This document shows, in pieces, positions 1-7,490 of a DNA stretch of 64,000 bases. The position numbers and the translations under genes are program-made. How positions within the stretch are numbered: the stretch's first letter is position 1; each line of letters starts with the position of its first letter. Origin of the DNA: Blastococcus sp. PRF04-17 (GTDB lineage Bacteria; Actinomycetota; Actinomycetes; Mycobacteriales; Geodermatophilaceae). The stretch is from NCBI RefSeq assembly GCF_023016265.1, contig NZ_CP095412.1:4092001-4156000 (forward strand), written 5' to 3'. The notes under the pieces are model-generated. The model was not told where the DNA came from. It made no database searches and saw only the letters and a list, made by a program, of their open reading frames with translations.

Positions 1-364
1 ACGCGACCCAGCCCAACGGGTCCCACTCGTCGCGGCCCTGCGAGAACAGGGTGAAGGCCAGCAGGGCCGGCGCGAGCCCGAACGAGACCAGGTCGGCCAG
101 CGAGTCGAACTGCAGCCCGAAGGGCGTCACCGCGCCGACCAGCCGGGCCACGGCACCGTCGGTGATGTCGAAGACGATCGACAACCCGATCAGGACGGCG
201 GCCAGCCGGAAATCACCCCGGATGGCGACCAGCATCGCGAAGAAGCCGCAGAACATGTTGCCGAGGGTGAACAGGCTGGGCAGCGTGGCGAGCGCGCGCC
301 GGCGGGTGCCCCGGACGGAGCCGCGGACGAACTCGACGGTGGCGGTGCGCCGGGTCGGTGGCAT
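1..364 (-). CDS. pssA: CDP-diacylglycerol-serine O-phosphatidyltransferase (3' part outside window)
   Basis: The first 121 codons are present, read leftward from an ATG at 364; the rest lies beyond base 1. The enzyme condenses CDP-diacylglycerol with L-serine to phosphatidylserine in the membrane. The complete CDP-alcohol phosphotransferase signature is visible, with spacing D66-x2-D69-G70-x2-A73-R74-x8-G83-x3-D87-x3-D91, which supplies the metal-binding aspartates. Hydrophobic helices flank it (about residues 30-48 and 54-66). It starts 11 bases after the psd stop, so the two form a short operon making phosphatidylethanolamine: PssA makes the substrate that Psd decarboxylates. Identification is firm; only the C-terminus is unseen. 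Confidence 0.95.
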   Translation of the reverse strand, partial: MPPTRRTATVEFVRGSVRGTRRRALATLPSLFTLGNMFCGFFAMLVAIRGDFRLAAVLIGLSIVFDITDGAVARLVGAVTPFGLQFDSLADLVSFGLAPALLAFTLFSQGRDEWDPLGWVA

Positions 365-375
365 GCGCGGGCCCC

Positions 376-1020
376 TCAGCCGGCCGCGGGCCAGCGGGCG
401 ATCACCGTCTCGCCCCCGCGCACCCGCTGCCCCTTCGTCACGGTGATCGTGCACTCCGGGGGCACGAAGACGTCCATGCGCGACCCGAACTTCATCAGGC
501 CCATGCGCTCGCCGGTCTCCAGCCGCCGGCCGGTGCCGGTGCGCGTGACGATGCGCCGGGCCAGGACGCCCACGACCTGCCGGAAGACGACGGTCCGGTC
601 GCCTTCTTTCAGCCACAGCTCGGTGCGCTCGTTCCGGTGCGCGGACTCCTTGCGGTAGGCGGCCAGGAAGCTCCCCTTGCGGTAGGAGCTCTCGACGACC
701 TCACCGTGGTAGGGCGAGCGGTTGACGTGCACGTCGACGACGGAGAGGAACACGCTGACCTGCTGCCAGTCCCCCTCGGGCGCCACGCCCTCCTGGGGCT
801 CACCGGCGACCATCACGACCCCGTCGGCGGGGGAGAGCACCTCGTCGGGATGCGGGGCGACGCTGTCGCAGCGCCGGTCGGGATCGCGGAAGAACAGCGT
901 CATGTACGCGGACAGGCCGAGCGCCGGCCACAGCGCCCACCGCCGTCCGGTGACCGCCGCGAGGGCCGCGGGGAGCAGGGGTCCGGTGATGAAAGGCCAC
1001 CCGGCCCGGTCGATGCGCAT
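376..1020 (-). CDS. psd: phosphatidylserine decarboxylase proenzyme
   Basis: 214 aa. It decarboxylates phosphatidylserine to phosphatidylethanolamine at the membrane. The short length and the FGSRMDV motif near the C-terminus mark the short, archaeal-like Psd type. Ser180 of Gly-Ser-Arg is expected to be converted to the pyruvoyl cofactor when the proenzyme self-cleaves, leaving an alpha chain of about 35 residues. A hydrophobic N-terminal stretch (about residues 9-43) can anchor it. The motif VVDVHVNRSPYHG, typical of the family, is present around residue 95. It lies directly upstream of pssA (11 base gap). The ATG start at 1020 is the only reasonable one. Confidence 0.95.
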   Translation of the reverse strand: MRIDRAGWPFITGPLLPAALAAVTGRRWALWPALGLSAYMTLFFRDPDRRCDSVAPHPDEVLSPADGVVMVAGEPQEGVAPEGDWQQVSVFLSVVDVHVNRSPYHGEVVESSYRKGSFLAAYRKESAHRNERTELWLKEGDRTVVFRQVVGVLARRIVTRTGTGRRLETGERMGLMKFGSRMDVFVPPECTITVTKGQRVRGGETVIARWPAAG

Positions 1021-1068
1021 GGTGCCCAGACGTTACCGGCCGTCGCCGGCCGTGGTCGGGACGCAGGG

Positions 1069-2296
1069 TCAGACGGGAGCCGAGGCCAGCCCCGGATCGG
1101 CGCCGTACTCCGTCGTCCGGCCTCGCGGTGGGCCGCCGTACCAGTCGAGGCACAGCATCGTCGCGTCGTCGCGCAGGTCGCCTCCCGTCGCCTGGAGGAC
1201 GGCGGCGCCGAGCTCGTGGACGACCTCCCTGGGATGGAGGTCCGCGCTGGCCGCCAGCGCGGCCGCGACGTCGAGCGTGGCGGCGTTGCGCTCGAGCATG
1301 CCGTCGGTGAGGAACACGATCCGGTCGCCCGGCTCGAGGGGGAGGGCCTGGACCTGGAAGGGCCGCCCCGCGACGACGCCGAACGGTGGTTCGACGAGCA
1401 GCCCGATCTCCTCCACGCGGCCCTCGCGCAGCCGCAGCGGCAGGGTGTGCCCGGCGTTGACGACGGCCGCGGTGCCGCTGCGCAGATCGATCTCCGACGA
1501 GCTGGCCGGTGACGAAGTGCCCGGGCGTGGCGTTCTCGAGGAGGGCCTCGTTGGCGAAGCGGGCCTGGTCGGCCAGGTCCAGGTTCCTGCGCCGTCCGTT
1601 CCGCAGGGCACCCACGAGCAGCGTGGCGACCAGGGCGGCGTCGACCTGGTGACCGACGGCGTCGGTGATGGACAGCTGCAGGTGGTTGCGGTCCAGCGAG
1701 TAGTCGAAGGTGTCCCCACCGACCGAGGCGGCCGGTTCCAGCCAGCCGGCCAGCGTGAACTGTCCTGCCTCGCAGGTGTAGGAAGCGGGCAGCAGGCGGC
1801 GCTGGATCTCCGCGGCCAGCGCGAACGGTGTGGACCGCTGACCCCACTCGAAGACGTCGGTGTGCCGCCGGGCGGCGATGACGACGTAGGCGAGCGCGTG
1901 TGCGGCGCTGCTGATGTCGGCGATCTCGTCGGGGGAGGGGTCGCGGGGCAGGTCCAGCTCCAGCAATCCGATGGCGTCCCCGCGGTCGGTCACCGGCACG
2001 AGCATGCGGGCGCCGTCGCCGATCGCCTCGACGTCGGCCCGCTGGGTGCGGAGCACGCGTTCGTACCGCGTCCCCGGCAGGGGCAGGGTCTCGGCCTGCT
2101 CGGCTCCGTGGGACCGCCCGCCGTCCACCAGCCCCGCGGAGGTGAGCCGGACGACGGCCCGGCCGCTGAAGTCGGCGATCATGAGGGTCACCGAGTGGGC
2201 ACCGACCATCCGCCCGAGCTCCGCGGCCACCACCTCGACGGCGTCGATGGGGGCCGCGGTCTCGACCTGCTCGAGCAGGGCGCCGACGTCGATCAC
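1069..2296 (-). CDS. SpoIIE/RsbU-type PP2C protein phosphatase with N-terminal sensor region, frame interrupted
   Basis: About 408 aa if one base is removed. Residues 1-150 look like a GAF-type sensor region; the rest is a PPM-type serine phosphatase as in RsbU/SpoIIE, which usually dephosphorylates anti-sigma-factor antagonists in stress signalling. Recognisable pieces are the SVGGDTFDY block with a metal-binding Asp, AVVNAGHTLPL, DRIVFLTDGMLE and LRDDATMLCL. The reading frame breaks at about 1492-1498: the N-terminal frame runs through GHFVTGQLV and the continuation (EIDLRSG) is one frame over, so there is one extra base or two missing. The start is GTG 2296, with GGGAGG about five bases upstream. 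No partner anti-sigma gene is adjacent. It may be a pseudogene or a sequence error. Confidence 0.85.
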
Positions 2297-2365
2297 GAAT
2301 GCCTCCCAGGAGAGTGCGTCTCTGTCCCGCGGCCGGGCGTCGACGGGCGACTTGGTACCACGACG

Positions 2366-2404
2366 CGACGCTGCCGGGCCGCGTGCAGCGGCCCGGCAGC
2401 GTCG
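2366..2404 (-). terminator. intrinsic-type terminator hairpin after sodN
   Basis: A perfect 17-bp inverted repeat (2366-2382 with 2388-2404, five-base loop) begins 13 bases after the sodN stop. The stem is almost all G and C and has no strong T run, as is usual for high-GC actinobacteria. It would separate sodN from the phosphatase gene downstream. Confidence 0.8.
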
Positions 2405-2417
2405 ACGGCGTCCGCGG

Positions 2418-2837
2418 TCAGGCCGCGGCCTTGGTCTCCCAGAAGATCCGGTCGATCTCGGCGATGTAGTCGAGCAGCTTCTGGCCCTCGGCGGGGTCCA
2501 TGCTGCCCTTGCCGCCGGCCGCACCGGCCTGCTTGGTGGCCTTGTTGAACAGCTCGTGCAGCTGCGGGTACTTCTCGAAGTGCGGCGGCTTGAAGTAGTC
2601 GGTCCAGAGCACCCACAGGTGGTGCTTGACCAGGTCGGACCGCTGCTCCTTGATCAGGACGGCACGCTGGCGGAAGACCGGGTCCTCGTTGCCCTGGTAC
2701 TTCTCCTGGATGGCCTTGACGGACTCCGCCTCGATGCGGGCCTGGGCCGGGTCGTAGACGCCGCAGGGGAGGTCGCAGTGCGCGGTGACCTCCAGCGCCT
2801 GGACGACGTGGGCGGAGAACATGCGGGTGAGACGCAT
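2418..2837 (-). CDS. sodN: nickel-containing superoxide dismutase precursor
   Basis: 139 aa. It dismutates superoxide in the cytoplasm using Ni. The nickel hook HCDLPCGVY begins at His20. After removal of the 19-residue leader, His20 becomes the N-terminal ligand and Cys21 and Cys25 are the two thiolate ligands. The rest is the usual four-helix SodN body, ending in a Lys-Ala tail. ATG 2837 has GGAGG nine bases upstream. The processing protease sodX lies divergently upstream rather than downstream in the same direction. A strong hairpin follows the stop. The sequence gives clear evidence; nothing is missing from the active site. Confidence 0.98.
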   Translation of the reverse strand: MRLTRMFSAHVVQALEVTAHCDLPCGVYDPAQARIEAESVKAIQEKYQGNEDPVFRQRAVLIKEQRSDLVKHHLWVLWTDYFKPPHFEKYPQLHELFNKATKQAGAAGGKGSMDPAEGQKLLDYIAEIDRIFWETKAAA

Positions 2838-2876
2838 GGATGTGCCTCCGGATGTCGTGGGGTTGGGTCGTCTGCG

Positions 2877-2905
2877 ACCCTACTCGCGGTGATCGACAGG
2901 GACAG
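2877..2905 (-). promoter_or_regulatory. candidate sodN promoter
   Basis: Read on the minus strand: CTGTCC (2905-2900), a 17-base spacer, then TAGGGT (2882-2877). This fits the housekeeping sigma pattern and gives a leader of roughly 30 bases carrying the sodN ribosome binding site. I do not see a convincing Nur-like operator; a nickel-responsive site cannot be excluded. Confidence 0.45.
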
Positions 2906-2945
2906 CCGGGGAGAACCCGCGGAGCAGCTCGCCACTGCGTGGACC

Positions 2946-3269
2946 ATGGCCCGGGTCACCGGCCCGTCGATGTCCCCGACGGTGCGGCACGGCGACCGGC
3001 TGCTCGTGCGCAGGGTCGGGGCGGGGACTCCGGTGCGCCCGGGTGACGTCGTCCTCGCCCGGTTCCCGTCCCGTCCGGACCTGCTGGTCGTCAAGCGCGT
3101 CCGGCGCGCTGTCGAGGGCGGCCACTGGGTCGAGGGCGACAACGAGTTCGTCACCGACGACAGCCGCGCCTTCGGCGTCGCGACCGTGGTCGGCCGGGTG
3201 GTCGGCCGGCTGTGGCCCCGACCGGGGCGGCTGCGCCCCTGGCCGGGGACCACCGGCTCTAGCGCATGA
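2946..3269 (+). CDS. sodX: Ni-SOD maturation protease, S26 signal-peptidase-like
   Basis: 107 aa from ATG 2946; an in-frame GTG at 2889 would add 19 residues. The protein is a minimal S26A peptidase without a membrane anchor. The catalytic Ser8 lies in GPSMSPT and the general base Lys50 in VVKRV, followed by the family block GDNEFVTDDSRAFG. It should cut the SodN leader just before the His that becomes the nickel ligand. Divergent placement next to sodN supports this. No clear ribosome binding site is seen for either start, so the N-terminus is uncertain. The last 11 bases overlap the convergent monooxygenase gene. Confidence 0.93.
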   Translation: MARVTGPSMSPTVRHGDRLLVRRVGAGTPVRPGDVVLARFPSRPDLLVVKRVRRAVEGGHWVEGDNEFVTDDSRAFGVATVVGRVVGRLWPRPGRLRPWPGTTGSSA

Positions 3270-4872
3270 GCACGACGCGCAGGACCGTCTCGAGCTCCCG
3301 GTACGGGTCCTCGGCTGCCGACGTGGCCCGCCAGGCGACGACGCCGTCCGGCCGGACGACGACGGCGCCGTCCGTACCCGTGCCGTACAGCTCGGGGAAC
3401 GCGTTCCCCCGGTCGACGAGTGGGCCGTCGCCGGCCACGCGGTGGGCCGAGAGCGGGACCGCGAGATCGGCGGCAACGCGTCCTGCTGCGTCGCACCACG
3501 CCTGCCCGCCCGGCCCGGCGAGCAGCACCAGCCCACGGCCGAACACATCGAGCAGGGACGTCGCCGTGCCGTCGGCCTCGACGACCAGGTGGGGGGCGCG
3601 GGTACCCGGCCGTCCGCCGGGCTGCCGTGGGTCGACGAGCGGGGCGCCGTCGTCGTCGGGATCCAGCACCGCGGCCGACCGGTGGACCGGGCCCAGTTCG
3701 ATGGAGGCGTCGTCCATCGGTGGCGCCAGGTCGTCCTGCGGGAGCGACGGGTCGACCCGCAGGACGTATCTGGTGTAGGCCTGCTCGACGATCAGGCTGC
3801 TGATCGGCCGGCGTTCGGCGTCGTAGGTGTCGAGCAAGCCAGGTCCGGCCGTGCCGTCGAGCACCATGGCCAGCTTCCATGCCAGGTTGTGCGCGTCGGC
3901 CACGCCCGTGTTGCCGCCGAACCCGCCGGTCGGGGGCATCACGTGGGCGGCGTCGCCCGCCAGGAAGATCCGTCGGTCCTGGAAGCGGGACGCCCAGGAG
4001 GCAGCCGCCGTCCAGCGCTGCACGTTGTCGACCTCGACCTCGATGTCCGGCCGCCCCAACGCCTTGCGGACCAGGGCGATGCACCGGGCGGTGTCCATGT
4101 CCTGCGCCACGTGGGTGTCGCGCGTGCCGTCCGGCTCGGTGGTCGAGAACACCGCCAGGAAGCCGGAGTCGCCGGTGATGGAGAACCGGAAGAAGCCCAG
4201 CAGCTCCGGGTGGCTGACGTAGACGACGCTGAGGTTGCGGTCGCCGATGAGCTCTCGCATGTCGGCGCGGAAGTAGATCGTGACGCAGTCGGCGAACCCG
4301 CCCCTGCCGGCCGACTCGATGCCCACGAGCCTCCGGACGACGCTGTGCGAACCGTCGGCCGCGACGAGGTAGTCCGCGCGGACCGTCTCCTCCTTCCCGT
4401 CCTCGCGCCCGCGGATGACGGCGGTGACGCCGTCGTCGTCCTGCTCGACGCCGACGAGCTCGGTGCCGTAGCGGTGCTCCGCCCCGCGTTCCTCGGCGGT
4501 GTTGCGCAGCAGGGGCTCGAGCCCGATCTGGGTGATGAACAACCGCGCCGTAGGGCTGAGCTGCTCGACCCCCTCGTTGAAGTGGCGGAAGAAGTACTTG
4601 ACGTCCGGACTGCTCAGGCTGGGGACGGAGACGATGGCACCGTTCTGCTCGAACTCCTTCTCGGCAGCCGACTCGACGACCGGCTGCAGGCCGACGCTCC
4701 GGAACACCTCCATCGTGCGCTGGTGGAACGACGCGGCACGGGGATGGACGGCGGTGCCGCGATGGCGCTCCACCAGCAGGTGCGGCACCCCGTACGACGC
4801 GAGGAGGAGCGACGTGGACAGCCCGACCAGGCTGCCGCCGACGACGAGGACGGGAACGCGACGATCGACCAC
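3259..4872 (-). CDS. FAD-dependent aromatic monooxygenase (PheA/TfdB, polyketide-hydroxylase type)
   Basis: 537 aa from GTG 4872, with AGAGAGGTGA just upstream. It is a class A flavoprotein hydroxylase that would use NAD(P)H and O2 to hydroxylate an aromatic substrate. An N-terminal dinucleotide-binding segment (VVGGSLVGLS, residues about 9-18) is followed by an FAD/NAD motif (ADGSHSVVRRLVG), the second FAD motif GDAAHVMPPTGGFGGN near residue 310, and a C-terminal thioredoxin-like PheA/TfdB domain. The length fits aklavinone-hydroxylase or MhpA-like enzymes. The substrate cannot be read from sequence and there is no ring-cleavage gene beside it. A palindrome upstream (4896-4918) suggests local control. 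Confidence 0.85.
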   Translation of the reverse strand: MVDRRVPVLVVGGSLVGLSTSLLLASYGVPHLLVERHRGTAVHPRAASFHQRTMEVFRSVGLQPVVESAAEKEFEQNGAIVSVPSLSSPDVKYFFRHFNEGVEQLSPTARLFITQIGLEPLLRNTAEERGAEHRYGTELVGVEQDDDGVTAVIRGREDGKEETVRADYLVAADGSHSVVRRLVGIESAGRGGFADCVTIYFRADMRELIGDRNLSVVYVSHPELLGFFRFSITGDSGFLAVFSTTEPDGTRDTHVAQDMDTARCIALVRKALGRPDIEVEVDNVQRWTAAASWASRFQDRRIFLAGDAAHVMPPTGGFGGNTGVADAHNLAWKLAMVLDGTAGPGLLDTYDAERRPISSLIVEQAYTRYVLRVDPSLPQDDLAPPMDDASIELGPVHRSAAVLDPDDDGAPLVDPRQPGGRPGTRAPHLVVEADGTATSLLDVFGRGLVLLAGPGGQAWCDAAGRVAADLAVPLSAHRVAGDGPLVDRGNAFPELYGTGTDGAVVVRPDGVVAWRATSAAEDPYRELETVLRVVLMR

Positions 4873-4895
4873 GGCTCACCTCTCTGCGATGCGGA

Positions 4896-4918
4896 CATTC
4901 GTCCGGATGGCGGACAAT
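4896..4918. promoter_or_regulatory. palindromic operator candidate upstream of the monooxygenase
   Basis: On the minus strand it reads ATTGTCCG, five bases, CGGACGAAT: a near-perfect inverted repeat 24 bases before the monooxygenase start. A direct copy of its half (GCGGACATT at 4891-4899, GCGGACAAT at 4910-4918) overlaps it. The shape resembles operators of IclR-type regulators of aromatic catabolism, which is inference; no regulator gene is in the window. Confidence 0.45.
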
Positions 4919-5044
4919 ATGTGATGCCGGTCACCGTCGTCCGCCCGCCGCCGACTGTCAAGAGCACCGCGCCCGTGGAGTTGCGTGGCCCTCGGCTCGC
5001 CCGGGCGGACTCCCCCCGGCGTCCGGGATTACGCTGCCGGAACC

Positions 5045-6235
5045 ATGAGCACGGTTAGCGCGCAGAACGGCCCCGCCGACCGCTTCGCCGACGATCCCGC
5101 CTTCGCGGTGCACGAGGGCGGCAAGCTCTCGGTGGTACCGACCCGGTCGATCGACTCCATCGCCGACCTCGCGCTGACGTACACCCCGGGGGTGGCCCGC
5201 GTCTCCAGCGCGATCGCCGCCGAACCCGACCTGGCACGCCGGTTCACCTGGGCACCTCGCGTGGTCGCCGTGGTCTCCGACGGCACCGCCGTCCTCGGCC
5301 TCGGCGACATCGGGCCCGCGGCCTCGCTGCCGGTGATGGAGGGCAAGGCCTGCCTGTTCAAGGAGTTCGGTGGCCTCGATGCCGTCCCCGTCGTCCTGAG
5401 CACCACCGACGTGGACACGATCGTGGAGACGGTCGCCGCCATCGCTCCGTCGTTCGGGGGCATCAACCTCGAGGACATCAGCGCCCCGCGGTGCTTCGAG
5501 ATCGAGGCCCGGCTGCGGGAGCGGCTGTCGGTCCCGGTCATGCACGACGACCAGCACGGAACGGCGATCGTCGTCCTGGCCGCCCTGCGCAACGCGGCCA
5601 GGGTGGTGGGGCGGGAGATCGCCGATCTGCGCGTGGTCGTCGCCGGCGCGGGAGCGGCGGGGGTCGCGTGCACGAAGATCCTGCTCGAGGCCGGTGTCGG
5701 CGACATCGCCGTGGCCGACTCGCAAGGCGTCCTGCACGCCGGCCGCGCCGACCTCACACCGATCAAGCAGTGGCTGGTCGAGAACACGAACCGGGCGGGC
5801 TACGCCGGCACGATGGTCGGCGCGCTCGACGGTGCCGACGTCTACCTGGGGCTCTCCGGCGGCACCGTGCCCGAGTCCGCGATCGCCTCGATGGCGCCGA
5901 ACGGCATCGTGTTTTCGCTGGCCAACCCGACGCCCGAGGTGGACCCGCAGATGGCCGCGAAGTACGCGGCGGTGGTGGCGACCGGACGCAGCGATCTGGC
6001 CAACCAGATCAACAACGTGCTGGCCTTCCCGGGCATCTTCCGCGGGGCCTTCGACGCGGGCGCCACCGCGATCACCGAGGAGATGAAGCTCGCCGCGGCG
6101 ACGGCGATCGCCGACGTGGTCGGCGACGAGGTGCGCGCCGACTACGTCGTGCCCAGCCCGTTGGACCGGCGGGTGGCCGAGGCGGTCGCCGCGGCCGTCG
6201 CCACCTGCGCGCGGGAGCAGGGCGTCACGGCGTAG
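5045..6235 (+). CDS. mez: NAD(P)-dependent malic enzyme
   Basis: 396 aa. It oxidatively decarboxylates malate to pyruvate and CO2 in the cytoplasm. Visible features are the N-terminal malic domain ([10 protein letters not shown] with its catalytic Tyr near residue 36, [10 protein letters not shown] with the Lys, [14 protein letters not shown] and HDDQHGTA for metal binding) and a Rossmann domain ([11 protein letters not shown], about residue 200). The length fits the short bacterial class. ATG 5045 has no ribosome binding site but lies nine bases after TACGCT (5030-5035), so a nearly leaderless mRNA is likely. The 3' end overlaps a small convergent reading frame by 11 bases. Confidence 0.95.
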   Translation: MSTVSAQNGPADRFADDPAFAVHEGGKLSVVPTRSIDSIADLALTYTPGVARVSSAIAAEPDLARRFTWAPRVVAVVSDGTAVLGLGDIGPAASLPVMEGKACLFKEFGGLDAVPVVLSTTDVDTIVETVAAIAPSFGGINLEDISAPRCFEIEARLRERLSVPVMHDDQHGTAIVVLAALRNAARVVGREIADLRVVVAGAGAAGVACTKILLEAGVGDIAVADSQGVLHAGRADLTPIKQWLVENTNRAGYAGTMVGALDGADVYLGLSGGTVPESAIASMAPNGIVFSLANPTPEVDPQMAAKYAAVVATGRSDLANQINNVLAFPGIFRGAFDAGATAITEEMKLAAATAIADVVGDEVRADYVVPSPLDRRVAEAVAAAVATCAREQGVTA

Positions 6236-6470
6236 GCCGGTACACCTGCCCCAGCACGCCGGCCAGCAGCCGCTCGGCGATTGGTCGGGGGAGCGCCGCC
6301 GCCCGCCGCGCCGCGGCCGCGAGGTCGGCCAGCAGGCCGGGCACCCGGGCGGCCGTCGCCCCGGGGACGGTCCCGAAGGCCGCCGTCGCGATCGAGCCCA
6401 GCGCGTAGCCCAGGTGGGTGCCCCGGCTCAGCCGGGGCCCGGTCGAGGACGTCGACGAGACGGCGGTCAC
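6225..6470 (-). pseudogene. short remnant resembling the N-terminus of a GPH-family sugar transporter
   Basis: An 81-codon frame from GTG 6470. Residues about 14-34 (RLSRGTHLGYALGSIATAAF and on to GTVPG) closely resemble the first segment of glycoside-pentoside-hexuronide:cation symporters, which are normally 430-500 aa long. After that the frame continues with an Ala/Arg-rich helix-like stretch and a short tail ([10 protein letters not shown]), not the transporter's membrane core. I read it as a deletion remnant, or a small protein that kept this segment. There is no good ribosome binding site. Expression is uncertain. Confidence 0.4.
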
Positions 6471-6511
6471 AAGATCGGAACCGTACCGTCCGCCGCCCGC
6501 CGTGCGATCGG

Positions 6512-7225
6512 TCAGCCCAGGCTGAGCAGCCGGTCCACCAGGGGATCGAGAGCGCTGCGCGCCTCGGTGTTGAGGTAGACGAACACCGCGATGGCCACGA
6601 CGAACGCCGGCACGAGCACCGCCTTCTCCAGCACGGTTCCGGTGCGCATCGGCGAGAACTGCAGCCGCGTCCGCCGGGCCAGCCACAGGACGGGCAGCGG
6701 GATCCCGGCGCTGGTGATCGCGTCGCCGGCGATGTGGGTCAGCACGCCGAGCGCCACCGCCCAGGGCAGCCACGCCGGTTGGGGGCTGTGCTCGAGCAGC
6801 CACCAGGCTCCGGCCCAGGCCAGCGCGATGTTGCCGACGATCGTCGTCTCGGTGGTGCCCGGGATGACGAAGTGCAGCGCGTGCAGCGCCAGGCCGATCG
6901 CGAGCGCCATGAACAGCAGGCTGGCCCAGTAGGTGCCCGCGGCGAGCATCGCCAGCCCACCGAAGGCCAGCGGCGCCAGCACCGCGTCGTGGGTGCCCCA
7001 GCGGTGCCCCCCGGTGAGCTTGCCGACCAGCCCGGACGGCACGTCGGTGACCGGGCCCCACATGTCGGAGACCGTGGAGCCCCGGTGGTCGAGGTCGGGC
7101 AGCATCGCGAACCCACCAGCGGCCGCGATCCACGACACCTGGGCGACGGTGCCGTGGACGGGCGCCCAGGGGAGGGTCGCGGCTCCCGCGGCGAGGCCCG
7201 AGAGGGCATGCGAGTGACCGAGCAT
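6512..7225 (-). CDS. YdjM-like membrane-bound metal-dependent hydrolase family protein
   Basis: 237 aa. Family DUF457/YdjM: a multi-pass inner-membrane protein with conserved His and Asp residues facing one side. Visible motifs are GHSHALSG at residue 3, MLPDLDHRGST near 40, GGHRWGTHD near 74 and THIAGDAIT near 168. These make a likely metal site. About five hydrophobic segments follow (residues 84-110, 113-128, 137-150, 158-170 and 213-226). The biochemical reaction of the family is unknown, although in E. coli ydjM is SOS-induced. ATG 7225 starts with the conserved Met-Leu-Gly-His-Ser-His. Confidence 0.85.
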   Translation of the reverse strand: MLGHSHALSGLAAGAATLPWAPVHGTVAQVSWIAAAGGFAMLPDLDHRGSTVSDMWGPVTDVPSGLVGKLTGGHRWGTHDAVLAPLAFGGLAMLAAGTYWASLLFMALAIGLALHALHFVIPGTTETTIVGNIALAWAGAWWLLEHSPQPAWLPWAVALGVLTHIAGDAITSAGIPLPVLWLARRTRLQFSPMRTGTVLEKAVLVPAFVVAIAVFVYLNTEARSALDPLVDRLLSLG

Positions 7226-7292
7226 GCACGCAGCGTCCCGCCGGTGCCCTCCAGGTCCGCGGAGGCGCGCTGCACCAGCGACGGTCTGCGCT

Positions 7293-7484
7293 TCAGCCCG
7301 CCAGGTCGTCGTCCGGATCGGCGCCGCCGCGCGCGAGCCAGGTGGCCAGGCGCTCGACCGGCACCTCGAAGTCGGGGAACTGGTCGACGAACGCCCGCAT
7401 CTGATCGGCGAGCCAGGCGAGGGTGACCTCCTCGTCACCCCGCCGGTCGGCCAGCTCCTCGAGCCCCCGGTCCGTGAAGTACAT
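7293..7484 (-). CDS. DUF6104 family small protein
   Basis: 63 aa, soluble and acidic (starts MYFTDRGLEELADRRGDEE, then a helical middle and ERLATWLARGG). I recognise it as the actinobacterial DUF6104 family, found next to the 2-oxoglutarate decarboxylase gene. It starts six bases after the kgd stop in the same direction, so it is almost surely the second gene of the kgd transcript. Function is unknown; the fixed linkage suggests a role connected to Kgd or its regulation. Confidence 0.85.
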   Translation of the reverse strand: MYFTDRGLEELADRRGDEEVTLAWLADQMRAFVDQFPDFEVPVERLATWLARGGADPDDDLAG

Positions 7485-7490
7485 GCGCGA

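Noticed and set aside
4985-5045. Upstream extension of malic enzyme
   Set aside because: The extra 20 residues do not resemble the family, and the -10 hexamer for ATG 5045 lies inside this stretch.
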